From contig DATJPY010000046.1 of NCBI GenBank assembly GCA_035506135.1, forward strand, positions 1-22,805: a stretch of 22,805 nt of DNA. Reading direction: 5' to 3'. Numbering within the stretch: position 1 is the stretch's first letter; each line of letters starts with the position of its first letter. Position numbers and translations under genes: made by a program. Below are positions 16,489-22,805 of the stretch, piece after piece. The notes under the pieces were generated by a model, which did no database searches, was not told where the DNA came from, and worked only from the letters and a program-made list of their open reading frames with translations. This DNA is from DATJPY01 sp035506135. GTDB taxonomy: Bacteria > Myxococcota_A > UBA9160 > PR03.

Positions 16489-17445
16489 ATGCGAACGTTC
16501 GAGGTCCCGCTCCACCGGTCTCGGATCCGGGGGATCGCGGTGCTCGTGGCCGCGCTCGCTGCGCTCGCGTGCGCGCCGACCTACGTGCGCACGCCGGTCT
16601 TCAAGCAGGACCGCACCGAGATCTACCTGCGCCACGTCGCGAAGGGCGGGACGCCGGTCGACCGCAGCTTCTCGCATCCGGTCTCGATCTCGCCGGTGCG
16701 TCTCACCAACATCCTGGCGCGCATCGAGGTGCGCGGAAGCGGCGACAAGGATCAGCGCAAGCCGGCGATCCCCACCGGCGTCCTCTATGCGATCGGAGAG
16801 GGCGCCTCGCAGGCACTGGCCAAGGCGAACTCCTCGCAGGAGGTCGTCGTGATGGCGATCGAGCGCAAGAGGAGCCTCGGGATCTTCACCACCGAGTACG
16901 CCACCACGCTGCTGATCTGGGCACAGGACGACAAGCTCTTCATCCAGATGGACAAGCTCGACGAGCCGATCTCGAAGGACCCGAACGACAAGCTGGCCGA
17001 GCCGAGCGAGCACCCCACCAACATGAAGAAGCTCCGCGTACTCGCGGGCGATGGGCTGGTGCCGCAGACCCCGCTGCTCATCGCAGCGACCTGGCGCGAC
17101 GACATCTTCCGCGACTCGGCGGTGCGCATGCGCGCCGGCGGCGAGGTCATCCGGCGCACGATCCTGATGGAGACACCGAGCGACTCGGAGGCGAAGCCCG
17201 CGTCGGGGCCCGCGCCGCCCGAGAGCCTGTCGCCCGAGGCGCTGCGCGCGCTCGCCGATCTCGAGGAGACCCGCCGCCGCGGCGACCTCACCGAAGCCGA
17301 GTACCAGAGCCGGCGCAAGGCGATCCTCTCCGGCCAGATCCCCGCGGCGAGCGCGCCGGCCTCTGGCGCGCCGGCGGACGCCTCCCGGCCAGCGCCGCAG
17401 GCAAGCCCCAGCACCCAGGCGGCCCCCACCTCGCAGGCGAAATAG
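16489..17445 (+). CDS. probable lipoprotein with C-terminal SHOCT domain
   Basis: 318 residues. The N-terminus has a hydrophobic run ending LAALAC, a weak lipobox since Leu sits at -2 and not -3, so an outer-membrane or periplasmic lipoprotein is likely but not certain. The middle (about 35-240) is not a family I recognise; it contains YLRHVAKGG, YAIGEGASQALAKAN and LLIAATWRDDIFRDSAVR. Residues about 248-282 (PEALRALADLEETRRRGDLTEAEYQSRRKAIL) form a SHOCT short helical domain, often found at protein termini and thought to aid oligomerisation or binding. The last 36 residues are Pro/Ala/Ser-rich. GGAGGG precedes the ATG. It lies 5 nt downstream of the FTR1 fusion gene and is probably co-transcribed and iron-regulated. 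No metal-binding motif is obvious. Confidence 0.85.
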   Translation: MRTFEVPLHRSRIRGIAVLVAALAALACAPTYVRTPVFKQDRTEIYLRHVAKGGTPVDRSFSHPVSISPVRLTNILARIEVRGSGDKDQRKPAIPTGVLYAIGEGASQALAKANSSQEVVVMAIERKRSLGIFTTEYATTLLIWAQDDKLFIQMDKLDEPISKDPNDKLAEPSEHPTNMKKLRVLAGDGLVPQTPLLIAATWRDDIFRDSAVRMRAGGEVIRRTILMETPSDSEAKPASGPAPPESLSPEALRALADLEETRRRGDLTEAEYQSRRKAILSGQIPAASAPASGAPADASRPAPQASPSTQAAPTSQAK

Positions 17446-17451
17446 CCGGCT

Positions 17452-17480
17452 CGCGCCGCGGCCCGGCGGGCCGCGGCGCG
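17452..17480. terminator. GC-rich 13-bp-stem hairpin after the iron operon
   Basis: A perfect 13-bp inverted repeat with a three-base loop begins 7 nt after the lipoprotein stop. Its stability and position suggest a transcript end or 3' stabilising hairpin. It lacks a T tract, so intrinsic termination is uncertain. Confidence 0.5.
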
Positions 17481-17529
17481 CTGCCTTACCCTGTCGCGCT
17501 CTCCGGCCGCCCGGCGAGCGGAGGTCGGG

Positions 17530-20500
17530 ATGCTCGTCCTGCTCGAGATCGCCGTCGTGGCGCTGGCGGCGATCGCGATCGCCCGCTGGGTCGGCCCGCC
17601 GTGGCGCAAGCGCCTGCTCGACGCGCTCAAGGCCTACGTCACGGTGCGCGCCTTCTGGCTCCTCCTGGCGCACCCGGTCGCGATCGAGCCCGGGCAGATC
17701 GACGCGCTGCACCTTGCCGGGCAGGTGCCCCCCGGCGCCACGCACGTCGCGGCGTGGCGCCTCGTGGTCGCGCAGCTCGGCCAGATCGACGCGCGCACCT
17801 TCTGGATCTGCATCGGGCTGGCCGCCGGGGTCAAGTTCGTCGGCATCCTGGCCTCGATGCTGCGCTGGCAGCTCCTGCTGCGCGGCCAGTCGATCGAGCT
17901 GCCCTTCCGACACATCTTCGGGTCGTTCCTGATCGGCCGCTTCATCGGCACCTTCCTGCCGGGCACCGTCGGCCTCGACGGCTACAAGCTCTACGACGCC
18001 GCGCGCTTCAGCGGCCGCACCGTCGAGGTGACGGCGACCACGGCGATCGAGAAGGTGCTCGGGACCTTCGGCATCTTCCTTTCCTTCCTGGTCGCGCTGC
18101 CGTTCGGCATCCAGATCTTCGGCGAGCGCGGGTCGCTGGTGGCCGCGGTGACCGTGCCCCTGGCGAGCGGCCTGGTCGCCGCTCTCCTGCTAGTGCTGTG
18201 GTTCCCGGGGCTGGTGCAGTGGCTGCTCGAGCACCTGCCGATCCCCGGTCGGGCGCGGCTGCACGGCGTGGTGATGCGCATCTCGCGCGCGGCCGCCGCC
18301 TATCGCGACAAGAAGGCGCTCGTGCTCGTGGCGCTCGCGCTGTCCTTCGTCGTGCACTTCACGACCGCGGCGCTCTACTACTTCACGGCGCTGGCCAGCG
18401 GCGCCGCGAACGCCGAGTTCTGGCCGATCGTGTTCGGCTCCTCGATCCAGATCTTCGCGACGGTGGTGAGCCCCTTCACGATCGCGGGCGAGGGAATCCG
18501 CGAGGCCGCGCAGTACGTGCTGCTGCACAAGCAGATCGGGGCCGCCGCCTCGATCGTGTCGGCCGCGCTCGGCTTCTGGGCGGCCGAGGCGCTGACGCTC
18601 TTCGGCGGCGTCTTCTGGTGGCTGCGCCCGGCCGACTACCACCCGGCGTACTGCAGGGTCGGCGGCGTGCAAGTCGACTGGGCCGAGGCCGCGCGCGCCG
18701 CCGTCTCTCTCGAGGGCGACGGCGAGGGCGGCGGCCGCGCGGAAGCCGGCGGCGACGTCCCGCCGCTCGCCGCGCGTGTGCGGATCGCGGCCGCCGCGGG
18801 CCTCGCCGCAGGGATGCTCGCCGGCCTCGCGATCGGCGCCGTCGAGACCGCGGTGATCGCACGAGAGGGCCTGGGCTCCGACGCACAGGTCGTCTGGTAC
18901 GGCCCGCTCGCCTACGCGCTCGCGCTGGGCGTCGCGGGCCTGTTCGCCGGCGCCGCGCTCGGCGTGCTGCCGATGGAGCGGCGCGAGATCCGCGGCTGGA
19001 CCGCGAGCCTCGTCGCGATCGGGCTCGGCGTGCTGCCTGCCCTCGCGATCGCGCTCTTCCGCGTGCGCCGCGACGTCTTCCACGAGCAGATGCCGCCGCT
19101 CCCCGTGCTGGCGCTCCTGCTCGGGGGCTTCGGCGCGCTCGCGCTCGCCCTGTTCCTGCTCGGGCCGCGCTGGCTCGGCGGGCGCGCCGTGCGCGTCGCG
19201 CCCGCGCTCGGCGCGGCGGCGCTCGCCGCGATCGGCGGCGCCTTCGCGGCGCACGCGCTGCGCCCCCCGCCCGGGCCGCCGGCCGCGCCGCCGCCGGTGC
19301 CCGCCGCGCTCGCCGATCGCCCGAACGTCGTGCTGATCGTGATCGACACGCTGCGCGCCGACGAGCTCTCCTGCTACGGCGGCCCGGTCGACACGCCGAA
19401 CCTCTGTGGTATCACGGCCGACGGCGGCACCCGCTTCACCGCCTTCTCGCAGGCCTCCTGGACCAAGCCCTCGTTCGCCTCGATCCTCACCTCGACGCTC
19501 CCCTCGACGCACGGAACGATGTCCAAGACCGCCGTCCTGCCCGCGTCGCTCGAGCTGATCTCGGAGGTGCTGAAGGAGCGCGGCTACACGACCGGCGGCA
19601 TCGTCGCCAACATCAACCTGGCGCCGAGCTTCGGCTTCGACCAGGGCTACGACGAGTACACGTACCTGGCTCCCGACTACCTCTTCGGCGCCGACGAGTC
19701 GTCGTCGCGACTGATCCTCTACCAGATCGCGCGCAAGGTCGTGCTGGGCGCCAAGGGAGGCCATCGGGTCAGCGACTACTACCAGGATGCCGAGACGGTG
19801 AACCGCACCGCCTTCGACTGGTTCGACCGCCACCGCGCCTCGCGCTTCTTCCTGCTCCTGCACTACATGGACGTGCACGATCCCTACTTCAAGCACCCGT
19901 ACGACGGCACGGCGATCGCGCGGGTCGAGAACGAGAAGCCCGACCCCTCGCTGGCGCCGCGCATGCACGAGCTCTACCGGGGTGCGATCCGCTTCGTCGA
20001 CGGCCGCTTCGGCGAGCTGGTCGCGCACCTGCGCCAGCTCGGCCTCTGGGACGACGCGCTCGTGGTCGTGGCCGCCGACCACGGCGAGGAGTTCCAGGAC
20101 CACGGCGGCTTCTGGCACGGCACCACGCTCTACGACGAGCAGATCCACGTGCCGCTCCTGGTGCACTGGCCGAAGGGCCACAGCGAGGGGCCGCCGGTCG
20201 TCGACGACCACCTGGTCCGCCTCATCGACATCGCGCCCACGCTCGCGGCGCGCGGGGGCGCCGAGGTGCCGCGCAGCATGCAGGGCACCGACCTCGTGCG
20301 GCCGCTCGCCGTGCGCTCCGAGGCCGAGCGCACGGCCTACGCAGAAGAGGATCACGAGGGCAACGTCCTCACCGCGATCCGCACCCCCGATTGGAAGCTG
20401 ATCGAGGCGAACCGCGGCAATCCGCGCGGGCTCCCGCCAGTCGAGCTCTTCGCGATCGACCGCGATCCCGGCGAGAGGCAGAACGTCGAGGCCTCGCAGG

Positions 20501-20658
20501 CCGAGCGCGTGGCGGAGCTGCGGCGCCAGGCGCAGGCGCAGCGCCAGCTCGCTGCGAGCCGCGCCGGGCCTGCCGCCGCGCAGGCGAAGCTCAGCAAGGA
20601 AGAGTGCGAGCGCCTGCGCGTCCTCGGCTACGTGAAGAGCTGCGATCAGGTGAATTGA
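17530..20658 (+). CDS. flippase-like (UPF0104/LPG-synthase TM) and sulfatase-superfamily fusion
   Basis: 1042 residues; GGAGG precedes the ATG. Residues about 1-365 match the LPG_synthase_TM/UPF0104 (AglD2, YbhN-like) membrane family, with FLIGRFIGTFLPGTVGLDGY and SPFTIAGEGIREAAQY as recognisable segments. A charged Gly/Glu linker (about 380-415) is followed by some four or five further helices (about 415-575), then a Pro-rich stretch and a sulfatase/alkaline-phosphatase-superfamily domain (about 597-985). Metal ligands are visible in VIDTLRAD and AADHGEEFQDHGG, with HGTTLYDE later. The nucleophile segment reads SWTKPSFAS: Thr stands where formylglycine sulfatases have Cys or Ser, and Phe replaces the Arg of the CxPSR signature. 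A phospho-transferase or hydrolase acting on an envelope lipid is therefore as likely as a sulfatase. The gene ends 4 nt from a convergent gene. Confidence 0.87.
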   Translation: MLVLLEIAVVALAAIAIARWVGPPWRKRLLDALKAYVTVRAFWLLLAHPVAIEPGQIDALHLAGQVPPGATHVAAWRLVVAQLGQIDARTFWICIGLAAGVKFVGILASMLRWQLLLRGQSIELPFRHIFGSFLIGRFIGTFLPGTVGLDGYKLYDAARFSGRTVEVTATTAIEKVLGTFGIFLSFLVALPFGIQIFGERGSLVAAVTVPLASGLVAALLLVLWFPGLVQWLLEHLPIPGRARLHGVVMRISRAAAAYRDKKALVLVALALSFVVHFTTAALYYFTALASGAANAEFWPIVFGSSIQIFATVVSPFTIAGEGIREAAQYVLLHKQIGAAASIVSAALGFWAAEALTLFGGVFWWLRPADYHPAYCRVGGVQVDWAEAARAAVSLEGDGEGGGRAEAGGDVPPLAARVRIAAAAGLAAGMLAGLAIGAVETAVIAREGLGSDAQVVWYGPLAYALALGVAGLFAGAALGVLPMERREIRGWTASLVAIGLGVLPALAIALFRVRRDVFHEQMPPLPVLALLLGGFGALALALFLLGPRWLGGRAVRVAPALGAAALAAIGGAFAAHALRPPPGPPAAPPPVPAALADRPNVVLIVIDTLRADELSCYGGPVDTPNLCGITADGGTRFTAFSQASWTKPSFASILTSTLPSTHGTMSKTAVLPASLELISEVLKERGYTTGGIVANINLAPSFGFDQGYDEYTYLAPDYLFGADESSSRLILYQIARKVVLGAKGGHRVSDYYQDAETVNRTAFDWFDRHRASRFFLLLHYMDVHDPYFKHPYDGTAIARVENEKPDPSLAPRMHELYRGAIRFVDGRFGELVAHLRQLGLWDDALVVVAADHGEEFQDHGGFWHGTTLYDEQIHVPLLVHWPKGHSEGPPVVDDHLVRLIDIAPTLAARGGAEVPRSMQGTDLVRPLAVRSEAERTAYAEEDHEGNVLTAIRTPDWKLIEANRGNPRGLPPVELFAIDRDPGERQNVEASQAERVAELRRQAQAQRQLAASRAGPAAAQAKLSKEECERLRVLGYVKSCDQVN

Positions 20659-20662
20659 AGGC

Positions 20663-20965
20663 TCACGACGCGGTGCGCCGCGGTGATCCGTCCGGAAGCT
20701 CGCGGGCACCCGCTGTGGTCCAGACGTGTACGCGGCCCGATTCCAGCAGCACCACATCGACGAGCCCGGCATAGACTGCGTCGAGGAGCGCGCAGACCGC
20801 AGCGGGCTTCGGACAGCCGAGGGCGACGTCCAGCTCGAGCTTCGCGGCGGCGCGCAGCCGATCGGGCGTCGCTTCGCCGGCGCCGCGCTCGAAGCCCACC
20901 GTCGCGCGGTGGAGCGCCCAGCGCCAAGCGGCCTCGCGGCCTGCCTCCTTGCGCGTCAGCGACAA
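20663..20965 (-). CDS. hypothetical 100-residue protein downstream of kdpD-like gene
   Basis: 100 residues with no recognised family. The TTG start at 20965 is supported by a strong GGAGGAGG four bases upstream. The protein is probably cytoplasmic: it has no signal peptide or membrane helix, is Arg/Ala-rich in the first half (SLTRKEAGREAAWRWALHRA), has a central Cys-Pro (ALGCPKPAAVCALLDAVYAG), and a beta-like segment VDVVLLESGRVHVWTT. It follows the KdpD-like gene by 76 nt on the same strand and is probably the last gene of the P-II/kdpD operon. Its stop is only 4 nt from the stop of the convergent fusion gene. The ribosome site and coherent amino-acid composition argue that it is real; function cannot be inferred. 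Confidence 0.6.
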   Translation of the reverse strand: MSLTRKEAGREAAWRWALHRATVGFERGAGEATPDRLRAAAKLELDVALGCPKPAAVCALLDAVYAGLVDVVLLESGRVHVWTTAGARELPDGSPRRTAS

Positions 20966-20969
20966 GGAT

Positions 20970-20977
20970 CCTCCTCC
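20970..20977 (-). promoter_or_regulatory. strong Shine-Dalgarno before a TTG start
   Basis: GGAGGAGG on the minus strand, four bases before TTG at 20965. It decides the start of the 100-residue protein, which has no ATG near its N-terminus. Confidence 0.7.
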
Positions 20978-21041
20978 GGCCGGTCCTCCGGAAGCGTGCT
21001 CCCGGCCGCGAGGCTCGGACCGTCGAGGGGCTCGCGCAGCC

Positions 21042-22196
21042 TCACGACGCCGTCCCCAGCTCCGATCCCCCGCAGATCGAGAGGTCGAAGTCGCCGGACT
21101 TCCGCACCATGCGCTGCACGTAGTCGCGGCCCAGGAGCCGGCGCCACCCCCGGCGCCGCGGCCGTCCGATCAGGACGTGAGCCACCGCGTGAGAGCGGGC
21201 GAAGTCCAGCAACGTGGTGACGACGTCCTTGCCGTGCAGCCGGACGACCTCGGCGCCGAGCTCGCTCGCCTTGCGGATGTTCGCGAGCAGCGTGCGCTGG
21301 CTGCCGGAATCGATCCGGTCCGGGGACTCGCTCGGCGCCTCCACGTACACCACGTACCAGTCGGTGTTGAGGCGACCCGCAAGGCGCGAGCCACGCCGCA
21401 AGAGCGCCGCCGCCGCGGGCGATTTCGACGAGATGCACACCATCACCCGCTCGCTGCCGCGCCGCGGCGCACCCGCCTCGCCGTTCGCCGCGCCTCCCTT
21501 GGCGAGGGCGGCCCGACCCAGACTCTCGGCCACCTCGCGCAGCGCGAGCTCGCGGAGCGTCGAGAGCTTGTCCTCCTGGAAGAAGTTCTCGAGCGCGCGC
21601 GTCACCTTCTGCGGCGCATAGATCTTGCCCGCGCGCAGGCGCTCGAGCAGGTCCTCGACGGCAAGGTCGAGGTTCACGACCTGGTCCGCCTGCTCGAGGA
21701 AGGTGTCGGGCACGGTCTCCCGGATCTCGATACCGGCCGCCTGCTCGACCAGGTCCTTCAGGCTCTCGAGGTGCTGGACGTTGAAGGCCCCGATCACGTT
21801 GATGCCGGCATCGAGCAGGGCGTAGACGTCCTCGTAGCGCTTGCCGTACCGTGAGCCGGGAATGTTCGAGTGGGCGATCTCATCGACCAGAACGATCTCG
21901 GGACGGCGCGCCACGATGGCGTCGAGGTCCATCTCCTCGACCTGCAGCCCCCGATACTCGAGAACGCGGCGCGGGACCACCTCCAGGCCGTGGACCAGCG
22001 CCGCCGTGTCCGCGCGCCCGTGCGTCTCGACCAGGCCGACCACTACGTCCACGCCGCGCTTCGCCAGTGCGTGCGCCTCCTCGAGCATCCGGTAGGTCTT
22101 GCCCACGCCAGCCGCGAAGCCGATGTAGACCTTGAGCCGCCCGCGCCGAAGGCGCTCGATCAGCTCGAGGAAGTCCTCGGCGCGGGGACGCGTCAC
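21042..22196 (-). CDS. KdpD-like sensor module without histidine kinase
   Basis: 384 residues. Residues about 15-225 are the KdpD N-terminal domain, with Walker A GFAAGVGKT (near 26), VGLVETHGR, and the Walker B-like VLVDEIAHSNIPGSR (near 102). Residues about 248-375 are a universal-stress-protein domain (RVMVCISSKSPAAAALLRRG at the start, VLIGRPRRRGW and VRKSGDFDLSICGG near the end). The membrane helices and histidine kinase domain of full-length KdpD (about 900 residues) are missing, and the frame ends in a normal stop with no kinase remnant downstream. Short KdpD proteins of this form occur in cyanobacteria and some other bacteria near kdpABC, the high-affinity K+ ATPase. The start is GTG at 22196, 9 nt after the P-II stop, with a poor ribosome site, so coupling is likely. 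kdpABC is not in the window. Confidence 0.93.
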   Translation of the reverse strand: MTRPRAEDFLELIERLRRGRLKVYIGFAAGVGKTYRMLEEAHALAKRGVDVVVGLVETHGRADTAALVHGLEVVPRRVLEYRGLQVEEMDLDAIVARRPEIVLVDEIAHSNIPGSRYGKRYEDVYALLDAGINVIGAFNVQHLESLKDLVEQAAGIEIRETVPDTFLEQADQVVNLDLAVEDLLERLRAGKIYAPQKVTRALENFFQEDKLSTLRELALREVAESLGRAALAKGGAANGEAGAPRRGSERVMVCISSKSPAAAALLRRGSRLAGRLNTDWYVVYVEAPSESPDRIDSGSQRTLLANIRKASELGAEVVRLHGKDVVTTLLDFARSHAVAHVLIGRPRRRGWRRLLGRDYVQRMVRKSGDFDLSICGGSELGTAS

Positions 22197-22205
22197 CGGC
22201 GGCGC

Positions 22206-22547
22206 TCAGCTTGTCGAGCGCCGCCGCGTCCACGGCGACGGGCCCAGATGCACGCACTCGTGGACGGGCAGAACCACGAGCTCCGCGTAGCCCTCCCCGA
22301 AAGCGTCGATCCCGTCGCGAATCGCCTCGACGGCGGGCTCCACCTCGTGATCCGGCAGGACCAGCTCCACCTTCACGCGTTCGCGCCCGATCGCATACCG
22401 CGCCCCCCGATAGGAGCCCTCGGGCGCCGCCGCCGGGTCGAACACCGTGACGTCGCTGGCGCGGAAGGGACCGATCTTGGCCTTGCGCAGCGCCTCGCTC
22501 ACGCTGCCCAGGTAATCCGGCTGTAGAACGACCTCGATCTGGTGCAT
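22206..22547 (-). CDS. P-II-like (GlnB superfamily) signalling protein
   Basis: 113 residues. The start IEVVLQPDYLGSVSEALRKA and the T-loop-like SYRGARYAIG followed by VKVELVLPDHEVEPAVEAI match the P-II fold (compare the family's YRGAEY and KVKIEIVV elements). The end FGEGYAELVVLPVHECVHL corresponds to GDGKIFVLPVEE. It is divergent: the canonical GRQKGH stretch of the T-loop and the TGxxGDGKIF nucleotide-binding motif are not conserved, so ATP or 2-oxoglutarate binding is uncertain. The two T-loop tyrosines are kept. The ATG at 22547 has an excellent GGGAGGAA 7 nt upstream. It lies 9 nt before the KdpD-like gene, which suggests a role in K+ or stress signalling and not, or not only, in nitrogen control. 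This is an inference from context. Confidence 0.82.
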   Translation of the reverse strand: MHQIEVVLQPDYLGSVSEALRKAKIGPFRASDVTVFDPAAAPEGSYRGARYAIGRERVKVELVLPDHEVEPAVEAIRDGIDAFGEGYAELVVLPVHECVHLGPSPWTRRRSTS

Positions 22548-22554
22548 GGATCCG

Positions 22555-22562
22555 TTCCTCCC
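22555..22562 (-). promoter_or_regulatory. Shine-Dalgarno of the P-II-like gene
   Basis: GGGAGGAA on the minus strand, 7 nt before ATG at 22547. It supports the short P-II start over an in-frame upstream extension. Confidence 0.75.
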
Positions 22563-22566
22563 TCGC

Positions 22567-22590
22567 GTCGGCTGGACGGTCGGCTGGACG
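22567..22590 (-). repeat. 12-bp perfect tandem duplication upstream of the P-II gene
   Basis: GTCGGCTGGACG occurs twice with no spacer (22567-22578 and 22579-22590). If translated on the minus strand it gives a four-residue repeat (VQPT), and its length keeps the frame. Confidence 0.8.
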
Positions 22591-22805
22591 GGGTCGGAGA
22601 GCTCGCCGGGCCTCGACGTCACTCTCGGCCCTGCGACACCGGACAGCGCCAGATACGCGCCGTAGCCGACGAACGCGCAGGCCACGATCGCCACCACCAT
22701 GTAGGCCGGGTCGATCAACCCCTCGCTCCAGGCCGACTCGATGTCCGCTCCTGACAGCATCAACCGTGCCGGACCGCGCACGCGCGCTACGAGCGACCGA
22801 GGAGC

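Larger units (their letters stand above)
22548..22805 (-). other. open frame running into the P-II start, with a hydrophobic segment
   Basis: The frame of the P-II gene stays open without a stop to the window edge (86 codons). It encodes one plausible membrane helix (YMVVAIVACAFVGYGAYLAL) after an acidic stretch, then a Pro/Gln/Arg-rich linker containing a VQPT-VQPT repeat. It may be an N-terminal membrane anchor of a longer P-II protein, the end of a small membrane protein gene misread by me, or untranslated leader. The strong ribosome site at the internal ATG favours initiation at 22547. No other gene is visible in this stretch on either strand. Confidence 0.35.

Noticed and set aside
19327..20480. 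Calling the C-terminal domain of the fusion a standard arylsulfatase
   Set aside because: The CxPSR formylglycine motif is absent (TKPSF is found), so sulfate-ester hydrolysis cannot be assumed.
16569..20774. A 1401-codon plus-strand open frame overlapping the lipoprotein and fusion genes
   Set aside because: Its product is an Arg/Ala/Gly-rich low-complexity sequence with no recognisable motif, while the other frames give clear protein families.
21042..22196. Treating the KdpD-like gene as a truncated pseudogene
   Set aside because: Both remaining domains are complete and motif-intact, the stop follows the universal stress domain cleanly, and stand-alone KdpD input proteins of this size are known.

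Overview
The window is a gene-dense stretch of very GC-rich bacterial chromosome. Start codons are often GTG or TTG and synonymous third positions are almost all G or C, so several frames stay open by chance. Gene content (a short NuoG with the N7 cysteine set, a cytochrome c-FTR1 permease, a DUF3300/DUF2950 pair, a kinase-less KdpD) fits a delta-proteobacterium-like, Myxococcota-like or similar environmental lineage. That placement is inference; no marker here fixes the taxon. No rRNA, tRNA, insertion sequence, phage gene or CRISPR array was seen.

Left end, minus strand (1-2360): a secreted DUF3300 protein with a glycine-rich tail, followed by a DUF2950 protein cut by the window edge.

2443-13256, minus strand: one tight respiratory complex I operon, transcribed right to left as nuoA-E-F-G-H-J-K-L-M-N. 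Many junctions overlap or abut. nuoB, nuoC, nuoD and nuoI are absent; together they form the quinone-reducing connecting module, so the enzyme needs a second locus elsewhere. The nuo leader and the divergent gpsA share a 168-base intergenic region that holds a 10-bp inverted repeat.

13425-20658, plus strand: gpsA (glycerol-3-phosphate dehydrogenase); a secreted cytochrome c fused to an FTR1 iron permease, preceded by a Fur-box-like 19-bp dyad in an AT-rich island; a probable SHOCT-domain lipoprotein; and, after a strong GC hairpin, a 1042-residue fusion of a flippase-like UPF0104/LPG-synthase membrane domain with a sulfatase-superfamily domain that has Thr at the nucleophile position.

Right end, minus strand (20663-22805): a possible signalling operon reading P-II-like protein, then a KdpD input module (ATPase plus universal stress domain, no histidine kinase), then an unrecognised 100-residue protein. 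The frame upstream of the P-II start stays open to the window edge and encodes a hydrophobic segment.

The most unusual items are the nuo cluster lacking exactly B, C, D and I, the flippase/sulfatase-like fusion, and the P-II/KdpD operon.
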